This document shows, one piece after another, positions 55,897-64,000 of a DNA stretch of 64,000 nt (position 1 is the first letter of the stretch; the number at the start of each line of letters is the position of its first letter). The notes below the pieces were generated by a model. The model was not told the origin of the DNA, searched no databases, and saw only the letters and a program-made list of their open reading frames with translations. This DNA comes from Prinsepia uniflora. Taxonomy: Eukaryota; Streptophyta; Magnoliopsida; Rosales; Rosaceae. A program made the translations under genes and the position numbers. The DNA is taken from positions 78,364,863 through 78,428,862 of the forward strand of contig CM064861.1 in the NCBI GenBank assembly GCA_032719365.1, read 5' to 3'.

Positions 55897-58847
55897 TGTC
55901 AGGGCCCACCATAATCCCCCAGGATTAGGGACTAAACCCTGCTCCCGTCTGACTTACGCATGACACGAATGCCAGACTGACGTCTGACCTCCATGTAACA
56001 CGTAAGTCGGACCAGGGATTCTCGAATCCAGTCATCCGAACTACTGTGGATTGCGGGTGTGATGTCTCCGTCTCTCTCGACCAACAGCCCGCACCGCAAC
56101 AACCTAGAGGGTATCGAAAACACGAAAAGACTGTGAGTGGACAAAAATAAAGTTTAAGTTCAAAAAAATTTCATAAAACAGGTACATTTATACCCTCCAA
56201 GCAAAAATCAATGCATGCATATCAAATTCATGTCATAAAACCATTCAATATTCCGGTTAAACAAACCATATAAGAAAAACCGAACACAAGTTCCTTTTTC
56301 CAAATCCCAGGCCTCAGCCAAAACCACCGAAAATCCATTTCATCCGGGCATAGCCCAAAACATCGGAAAACCATTGAAAAACCATACCACATTTCCATTC
56401 ATCGAACCTGCTGGATCTATCCGAGTCTTTAAACTCCCGAGTCTTTAAACTCAATCCATGCCTCAATATAATCCGAGTCTTTAAACTCCCGAGTCTTTAA
56501 ACTTAACAGGCCTACGGGGGAAAATATCAATATCTGAGTCTTTAAACTCAATCTGGGTCTTTAAACCCAATCCGGGCCCGTCCCCTGTCAAACATAATCC
56601 GGGTCTTTAAATCCAATAACCAGATCCAGCAAATCCAATCCAAAACCCTTTGAAAACCTTTTTCCATTTCCGAATCTGAATCCGCAATCTCATCAAGATC
56701 CTGAATCCAAACCCAGAACTCATATCCATCTCCTTTCCAGATCCGAGTCCGCAACCATCATTCCGTAAGCTAGCATCCGGAATAACCATTCCGAACCCAA
56801 ACCCAAAAAATCCATTTCGAGTTCCAAACTGAATTCCAAATCGTCATCCGGAAATTCGATTCCAAAACCCGAAATCACGTTTCTTAAAACCACTTTTCTG
56901 AACTGGGCTTCAAGCCCAAAAAATCTTTCCAAAATCCTTTTACTTTCTTTGAAATCAAATCGTATTTCAATCTCGAAATCAAATCATTAAAACCAGGTTC
57001 AAATCACAATATCCATCAAAATCTCGTAAAACGTGGGATACCGTAATTTCCTCGAAAAATGTGCACAAACCGTAAACCATCACAATCATAAATAAAATCA
57101 TAGAATCAAATATAGAAAACATATAAAAACATATATGCATGCATTAAGAGTTAGAAAGCAAAGTCCACGCACAGACTATTTCGGCGTCGCCTCGATACGC
57201 GCGCACTTACGCCGTTCCCGGCCATTCCGCTATCCTCGGCTTTCCCGAACCTGTTCACATCCCATAACGAGGTCACTAACTACTTAATTAAGCTTCTACT
57301 AAATCTCCGTATTTTTCCCATATTTTTAACTATTTTTAACCGAGCCCTAAAACCTTCGGACAACCCGAAACATATCGAGTCGATGTCCGATTGACTCGAA
57401 ACCAGCGCCAAAATGTTCGTTACATCGAATAATTTAAAAGTCATGTTGAAAACTTCCCCAAACTACCCTTCACGCGCCTCCACAAAATCTGCGCGCGTGA
57501 ACAGTGTCACTAGCAACCTCTGGTCGACCCGGTTCAGACCAGGTCAGACCAGTCTCTGTAACTCGAACCGGCGTGGCCAGTTTTCCCTCAATACCAGTCC
57601 AATTCCACTCCAATCAATCCCATTAGCTTCGTCCTGGCCTTAGCAATCGATTCCAATCCTAAAAACTAAACACTACAGCCTCTAACCCGTCGTCCTCAAG
57701 CTCGAACCAAAACTGTCTGAAACCTCTGTTTCGGTTCCCGGCCAACCAAGCAATCCCCCATCATGGCTTCGAGTTTAAATGATTCCTAGGACCCTACTAA
57801 GCCTCAAAGACTCACAAAATCCCTCGACTCAGCCCCAAAAGTCACGACTTTTCGTTTGAATCAAAACGGCAAAACAGGGGAAACATGGGCTTACCGTCTT
57901 TCTAACCTCCGCCGTACGCGCCGCCGTGCTCCTCTACGTCCACAGAGTTGTCCTCAGCCATCCTAGCCTCCTTTCGAACTTGATTGGATCAAATCGATCG
58001 TATGTGGCTGCACCACCACTTCGACCCTCTCTGTTTTCCTGAGAACTCACACCACTCTCCCACCGTGATTTCTCACACAGTTCTCACTCACAAGCCACTC
58101 ACCAGTTTCTCCCTTCTCTCTGTCACTCTCACCAAGTCACAAGGTCACACACACACACACACAGAATCGAACCAGAAAATCCTCACCGTCTCACTCTCTG
58201 TTCTGCGAAGGATGAACAATTGCAAGGTTTTAAATGTGTACAAGTTGTACCCGTGCACACCATAAACTTCCTAGAATCCTCTAGGTTCACCCCACGTGTC
58301 CAACTTTCTATGGACAACAAGATAAATATCCAATTACACAAACCCAGATGGCCTTATCTGATTGGCCCAATGTGAAAAGACCAAAATTCCCCTAAGTGCA
58401 AAATTACCATTTTGCCCTTCACTTCCTAGACCCATAACTTTACCGTCCGACGTCCGATGACAGCGCGCCACCTGTCGTTGTACTCAGGACGTCGAGACCT
58501 ATCTAACGGTCCTTGGTCTACGTGAAAACCAAGCGTCCAGCAAAAAGTCAATATTTTCCCTTTATTACGGTAACACCCTTAACCTTTCGAACACCATAAC
58601 TTTTTCTCCGATGGTCCAAATCGGACGTGCCACCTGTCTACAGACTCGTGACGTCCCGAACTACGTCACGGTCAATGGTCAATGCCCAATTGACCATCCA
58701 AACTAAAAGTCAACTTTTTGCCCAAATCAAGGGTAAAATCGTCATTCTACGCCCAAAGTCCAACAATAACCAACTACCCACCGATTAAACTCCCTAATCC
58801 GTTACTAATCACTTCACTAATCCCGACTTCTAGGGCTGGTCCTTACA
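55897..58847 (-). repeat. E10 5' LTR
   Basis: It runs from TGTCAGGGCCCACC to GGTCCTTACA. Palindromes lie at about 56415-56610. The hairpin TTCACGCGC/GCGCGTGAA is at 57469-57501, the donor-like GTGCGTGGAC near 57168, and GTGACGT-N8-ACGTCAC at 58648-58669. A short CA repeat near 58148-58162 is longer than in the other LTR. Confidence 0.92.
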
Positions 58848-58852
58848 TCTGG

Positions 58853-58935
58853 GGTTGTCTGCTGGTCGGCAGGTTCTTCTTAGGCTTGGCAGTTCCTATT
58901 TGTACAAAGGGTGGTTGGTCGACATGGTATCAATA
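58853..58935 (+). repeat. E9: right end after the E10 insertion
   Basis: After the TCTGG duplication the sequence ends GGTTGGTCGACATGGTATCA, like the E7 end GGTCGGTCGATATGGTATCA. This shows that E10 inserted into an E7-family LTR. Confidence 0.75.
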
Positions 58936-59171
58936 TAAGTCCTCTAAGTCTTTGACATAGGTAGATTTCCTCGGTCGAGGACTTGTAATCCCAGCCGATG
59001 CATATCGACCGACTAGGGGAATGTACCCCGGAGCCCCCCAAGTCATGGAATGAAGAAGTGTACCACATGGCCGAAGACAAGCTAGTCCCCATGTCAGCAA
59101 GTCCTCGTGGGTCCGTTTTCCTTGTGCAGCCGTATGGCTGATCATGGTGGGGATGGGGAGTTACGACAAGG

Positions 59172-59414
59172 CCCAATCGGTCGCGGTGTGACTACTTGCC
59201 GATTGGTGTAAGCGAGCATGCCGTGCTAAGTGCTGCCGAGTGGTCGAGCATGGCTTTGGTGGAATGTCGCGATGGTGCCCGATCGGTCGCAATGTGCCGG
59301 TTTTCTAATTGGGTGTTGTGAGCATGTCGTGCCAGGTGCTGCCAATTTGAATGTCGCGATTGTGTCCAATCGGTCGCAATGTGCATGCTTGCCGATTGGG
59401 TGTTGCGAGCATGG
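59172..59414 (+). repeat. Tandem repeat, two full units and a partial
   Basis: Units begin CCAATCGGTCGC at 59172, 59278 and 59366. They share TTGCCGATTGGGTGTTG, GCGAGCATG and GGTGCTGCC. The periods are 106 and 88 bp; the third unit is cut after GCGAGCATGGG. Confidence 0.85.
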
Positions 59415-59680
59415 GTTGGACGGGAGTCCTGGAGTTCTAGGATGTAGAACTGCTGAATGGCCGTATATAGTCATGGATGCCAACTAGGCTAAACTTGGGC
59501 ACTCCAGTCTGGGCTAGAACCGAAGTCGGTTGAGATTCCCTACAACGGGTGTAGGGTTTTTTTTTTGTAGGAATACACATATATGGTATTTGGACGGAGG
59601 CACCGTATGGAGGAATAATATTGTACGGGCCGGTGACCGTTAAGATCCGAAGTGCGCATCTCGAGGTGGGCCATGTGACT

Positions 59681-59687
59681 ATAAAAG
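59681..59687 (+). promoter_or_regulatory. TATA box of E11
   Basis: TATAAAA followed by GGGGGCTGAGG, downstream of GCCATGTGAC. A start about 30 bases later would give a leader reaching the broken coding region. It fits the R boundary of an LTR. Confidence 0.5.
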
Positions 59688-60413
59688 GGGGCTGAGGGGC
59701 CTCACTTTTCCACTTTCCATCCTCAGAATTTCCAGAGCTCAAGACTTGTGCCGATCAAACTTTCTGCACAACCAATCAGAAGTAATCGGAAGTCCACTAC
59801 CGATTCAACTGTACATTCCGACCGATCATATAAGGTAATTTTTCCTATTTTGACGCTCCCTATTTTTTGTTTCGGTAGTAGTGTAGGCACTTAGTGGTAG
59901 CTTTCTTGCTTTCAAAATTTGTAGATGTTAGAGTTCAAGTCAACAAGTGGATCTGGGGTTAGGTCCCCTCAAAATTTTGGTGATAAAACACCATCTCACT
60001 AGGCAATTGATGCGTCGAGTGACTTCCGAGTGAGCGTAATGGTTCATCGTCCACTAGTGGGTCCTCGTCGACCAGATGTTTGTCTTCCTCCAGCGGTGAT
60101 AGTTTAGATAGGGCTCTTAGGTTACCGAGGAAAGAGGTAAGGCATCAGAATGAAAGTAGCACGCCCGGACCGAGTGTCGATCGAACAGACGACAACAAAC
60201 CACAAGCCTAGCAAGAAGTGGAATCGCCTGAATGGCAGGGGGTAGTTCAGGGTGCCGATCAGGGGGCACAACATTTGTCTCCAGACATCATCATCGTGGA
60301 AAGCGAACAAGAGGATAGCGGGATGGAAACGAGCTCCCCATTGGAATTGGATGAAGATGGCGTTGTGAAAAAAGAAGTGTGTAGTCGACTATGAGTGCAA
60401 TACCGTTTGCCAG

Positions 60414-60993
60414 ACCGATTTGGATAAGTTCCGAGAGCTCTACAACGTGCCGTCGGACATTGAGATGACCCTGTCGCTAGGCCGATGCATGCCGAGTGAA
60501 CCTCCAGAGGGATCTACGTTGTTCTATGTCGATTGCCTCGAGCACGGGGTAAAGCTGCCCTTGCATCCATGGCTCCAATACATGATGGCGCGGGCCAACC
60601 TTACCATGGGGGCAGCTGAACGTGAACGGCTGGATCATCTTGGTCAACATCTACACGGCCTTCCGATTAGCTGGGCTGCCAGAGCCGACATGGGGTTAGT
60701 TGTGCTATTTGTATCGTTTCAAGAGGTAGACGTTCGACCCTAGGTGGTACCATATGGAGTGTTTTCAGAAGACGGTCCGTGGTCCATTAATTCTGGATAT
60801 GCCGACCTCGCAGAAGAGTTGGAGGTACCGTTTCTGCTGGGTATCAGGCCCATGGGAGAGTGATCTCAGCAGGGTTCGGGCAAGGATCCCGAGCTACTTT
60901 CAGTCGGGAGGTTGTCCGCTAGCCGATTGTCCCTTTTCTTTTTTGTTTAAAAAAAATCACAAGTTTGGATGTAACTGCCGACTCGGAGTCTGA
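60414..60993 (+). pseudogene. PF04195-like gypsy-type transposon protein, broken
   Basis: The frame reads DLDKFRELYNVPSDIEMTL, then PPEGSTLFYVDCLEHGVKLP and LHPWLQYMM. These resemble the conserved start of plant proteins labelled putative gypsy-type transposon (PF04195). After a stop at 60743 the reading resumes in another frame with KSWRYRFCWVSGPWE, which matches the later KGWKxRFFxVSGxWE motif of the family. A T-rich intron-like segment ends TTATGCAG near 61013. The protein's biochemical role is unknown, though it is linked to Tat-group gypsy elements. Identification is from motif memory only. Confidence 0.6.
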
Positions 60994-61187
60994 CTATTTT
61001 ATTTGTTATGCAGGCCCATCGAAAGCGACCATCACATCGTAGGAGGTGGAGGCTTGCAACGTGGTTCGGCAGAACCTTACCGAACTAGAATTTAGTCACT
61101 GCGTCCTAAGGTTGCTAGCCAACTTGCTTGCAGCTGGTCCAATTTCTCCCCCTGGTAAGTGGTGTTGTTTGCGTTTGGTAGCCTGTC

Positions 61188-63971
61188 TGACAGGACCCAC
61201 CCCGATTATCACCCCAATAACCGAGGTGAACCCTGCTCCCGTTTGACAACCCAACACAAAAGACCAAAATTACCTCACCAAAACTACAAATTACCATGTC
61301 AGACGAAGGAGAATTTAAAATCCAACAAGAGTCAACCGTTATACAGAGCATATTACAAAACGAAATAAACAGTACTACACGCACAACGGAAAAGCTGAAA
61401 CACTCCGGGAAAACTCTCGAGTACTCTATGCCTCCGACGCTGCCTCAACGTCAACCCCCGCGCTAGCTCCACGACCTGGAAAACATGCATGCATGCATCA
61501 TAAAAATACATGAATAACCCATTAGCTGAACACAGTTATAAATCACATAATAATGCATCATAAAAACAGTTGCAGAATCATCATAAAAACAGTTGCATAA
61601 AACATAAATACTACAGTCATCATCCGATCAAACCTGTTGGACCTATCCGAGTCTTTAAACTCTCTAGTCTTTAAACTCAATCCAGGCCTCAATAATCCGA
61701 GTCTTTAAACTCCCGAGTCTTTAAACTCAACAGGCCTACGGGGGAAATAGTAATATCCGAGTCTTTAAACTCCCGAGTTTTTAAACTCAATCCGGGTCTT
61801 TAAACCCAATCCGGGCCCTACCCCCGTCAAATATAATCCGGGTCTTTAAACCCAATAACTAGATCCAGCAAATCCAATCCAAAACCATTTCGAAATCCAC
61901 ATCCAAACCCGAATCCGAAATCACTAGTCTGAAGCCCTTCCGGCGTCCAGAACCGTCATTCCGAATCCAAATCCGGAATTTCACTTTTCAACTTTAAAAC
62001 CAAATTCCGCTTTCCGAAATCCGATTCTAAAATTGAAAACCGTTTATCATAAAATCATGTCTCAAATCCCTTTATAATCATTGAAAACCATTTATCGTTT
62101 GAAATCCCAAAACCATGGCCTCACAATCAGAAATCAAGCCTTTCTCGTAAAACGTGCCAAATACGTTATTTCTCGAAAAAAAACATGCAATTATGTAAAA
62201 CAGTTATAGCATATTCAAATAATCATAAAATCACATATAAAACCATAAAACAATTATAGAAAAACAGTTATGCATGCTCAATTATAGAGAAGGGGTCCAC
62301 TCACAGATACCGGCACTTCACTCGCGTCCCGTACGTTCCGTACGTTCCTCGTCCGCCTCGGGGATTCCCGAACCTGTCACAAGGCACCAAAATACGTCAC
62401 TAACACATCTACCAAGGTTCTCCTAATTCCCCATGAAATTCCCCGGGTTCTAAACGTAACGAACCGAGACCCTAAACCTTCGATCCCGCAGAACTAACTC
62501 GAATCGTCGTCTGATTAACCCGAAACTTATCCCAAAAGATTCATTACAACGTCTAGACCAAAAACCTAGTTGGAAGGTTCCCCAGAAACCACCACACGCG
62601 CCTCCCAATGTGGCTGTGCGTGGGCCTCATGCGTCTGCACACAGTCACTGTTCATCTTCTTCCTCTCGACAGTCACTGTTCTGGACCGGCGTGGCCGGTT
62701 CTCCGCCGTCCGTCCATCATTTTTGACCCTCTTTCCACCATTCTCTTCGTCCTCAACCCAGCAACCGATTCCCCTCAACCAAACACGACAACACGACCTA
62801 CAACTCACCTCCCCAACTCAAAACAGAAACCACTCGTAAGCCCATGTTTCTCAATCCAGCCACCCGTGCAATCCCCCATCACGGCATCGACATCTACAGG
62901 TTCCTAAAGACCTAATGAGTCGATTAGCACTTACCAGACACCTCGACTTAGCCCCTATCTTCACGACTAACCGTTTGAAATTAACGGAAAAACAGAGCAT
63001 AACAAAGGATCGAAGAAATTACCTACGCTCAGGCCGCCGCCGTGAGCTCCGCTGTGCCTACGCAACTCCTCTAGTCCTCCTCCATCCTCTGGACACCACC
63101 ACCAGCCTCGATTGATCAAGCACGGCAGCACCACCACCAAACTCCCTCTCTGTTTTCCTGAGAACTCACCCCTCACACTCTCAAGTTTTCCTCACGAAAC
63201 TCTCACTCAAACTTACTCATCAGTTCTCACTTAATCTCTACTCTCACTCACCAGATCACAACACCTCACACCTCCCTTCACCTGATCGATTTTTCCTCCC
63301 AACTCTGTCTCTGTTTTCTTTCTTCGAACAAACACGATGCACACACCCGTTTAAAATCTCACCTTGCAAACTTGTAGAAGTCACTAGAGCAACCCCACGT
63401 GTCATCAGCACATGGCCCAGACTCAAAAATATCCATTTGCACCTGTACCCTTGTCCCAATCTATTTTGCACAAATCCCAATGTGCAAAAAGACCAAAATG
63501 CCCCTAATTGTACAAATTACCATTTTGCCCTTCTCCGTTCTAGACCTGTATCTTACTCGTCCTACGTCCGATGAAAGCATGTCGCCTGTCGTTGAACTCA
63601 GGACGACGAGATCTACCTAACGGTCCTCGGTCTACGTGTAAAAACTCTGTGGTGCTAAAAGTTAACTTTTGCCCCTTTGTTTACTCAAATTACGATAATG
63701 CCCTCAACCTTCCGAACATCATAACTTCCTCCTCGGATGTCGGAATCAGGCGTGCCACCTGGCTACAAATTCGTGACGTCCCAAACTACGTCACGGTCAC
63801 CGATCAATGCCCAATTAACCTCCCGAACTAAAAATCAACAATTGGCCCATTCTAGGGGCAAAATCGTCATTCTACGCTAACAGTCCAAAAGTACCCAACT
63901 AACCACCGATTAACTTGCTAATCCGTCACTAATCACTTCGCTAATCCTGACTCCCGGGATGGGTCGTTACA
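61188..63971 (-). repeat. E12: solo long LTR (2784 bp) in E11
   Basis: It runs from TGACAGGACCCACC to GATGGGTCGTTACA, with duplication CTGTC at 61183-61187 and 63972-63976. It contains GAGTCTTTAAACTC and GGGTCTTTAAACCC copies at about 61650-61860, a donor-like GTGAGTGGACC starting at 62304, acceptor-like TTTTCCAG ending at 61476, hairpin remnants at about 62596-62625 and GTGACGT-N8-ACGTCAC at 63773-63794. The acceptor-side complement of the donor has been deleted next to GACCTGG/AAAACATGC. Confidence 0.93.
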
Positions 63972-64000
63972 CTGTCCATCCCTGATGTGAAGGATCTGGT
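63972..64000 (+). mobile_element. E11 resumes to the window edge
   Basis: The CTGTC duplication is followed by CATCCCTGATGTGAAGG. It is too short to interpret. Confidence 0.6.

Larger units (their letters stand above)
51687..58847 (-). mobile_element. E10: large non-autonomous LTR element (LARD-like)
   Basis: LTRs of 2933 bp (51687-54619) and 2951 bp (55897-58847) enclose only 1277 bp. The duplication TCTGG is at 51682-51686 and 58848-58852. A primer-binding site (55883-55894) and polypurine tract (54620 onward) are present. No gag or pol motif is seen. The LTR organisation and both priming sites match E4 and E5, so an autonomous chromovirus could have supplied its enzymes. The two LTRs are very similar, suggesting a fairly recent insertion. 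Confidence 0.93.
58936..61187 (+). mobile_element. E11: degenerate element encoding a PF04195-like protein
   Basis: This region holds LTR-like or promoter sequence (tandem repeats at 59172-59414, TATA box at 59681), a leader, an intron-like GGTAATTTTT near 59835 with a GTAG acceptor near 59925, and a broken coding region (60414 onward). It is split at 61187 by E12 and resumes at 63972. I could not locate its LTR ends, and whether it shares an origin with E9 just upstream is unclear. Confidence 0.5.

Overview
This is nuclear DNA from a flowering plant, most likely a eudicot; I cannot name the species. The evidence is one intron-containing leucine-rich-repeat receptor kinase of the HAESA-LIKE 2 type, a Cassandra TRIM element carrying 5S rRNA-like sequence, and a dense nest of long-LTR Ty3/gypsy chromovirus elements. 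Only one intact host gene is visible.

Layout. Positions 1-31189 are a stack of nested LTR retrotransposons. E1 (minus; non-coding internal part 1-1768, LTR 1769-4649) lies in LTR E2 (4650-6868). E2 lies in LTR E3 (6869-8117, resuming at 30738-31189). E3 also received E4, a plus-strand Tekay/Del-like chromovirus (8118-30732, duplication CCCCC). E4 was hit three times inside gag-pol: by a complete minus-strand relative E5 (11727-20983, TCAGG), a solo LTR E6 (21785-24614, CCAGT) and a short solo LTR E7 (26432-27006, CAACC). In each case the E4 reading frame resumes after the duplication. Positions 31190-32510 are the LTR end and leader of another gypsy element (E8). Positions 32516-36230 are a decayed minus-strand Ty1/copia element holding an intact Cassandra (34403-35040, AAATG).

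Positions 36231-46914 are AT-rich and gene-poor. They hold a tandemly duplicated segment (38.3-42.2 kb), a 5'-truncated LINE, a copia RNase H tail and a 570-bp hAT-type MITE (45307-45876, GTTGTCAC). The HSL2-like gene is at 46915-50566, with two exons. Downstream, a short LTR related to E7 (E9) was split by E10 (51687-58847, TCTGG), a non-autonomous element with about 2.9-kb LTRs and only 1.28 kb of non-coding interior. A degenerate element with a PF04195-like protein (E11) follows and is split by solo LTR E12 (61188-63971, CTGTC).

Most unusual signals. The giant LTRs (E1, E4, E5, E6, E10, E12) share an architecture beyond ordinary annotation. An as-1-like GTGACGT-N8-ACGTCAC pair lies near the U3 start. 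A GC-rich hairpin shows compensatory changes. A candidate leader intron runs from GTGAGTGGAC to CCCTCCAG/GT, and an inverted repeat could pair its two ends. Inside that intron is an array of short palindromes whose sequence differs between subfamilies while the pairing is kept. These are sequence observations; their function is inference.
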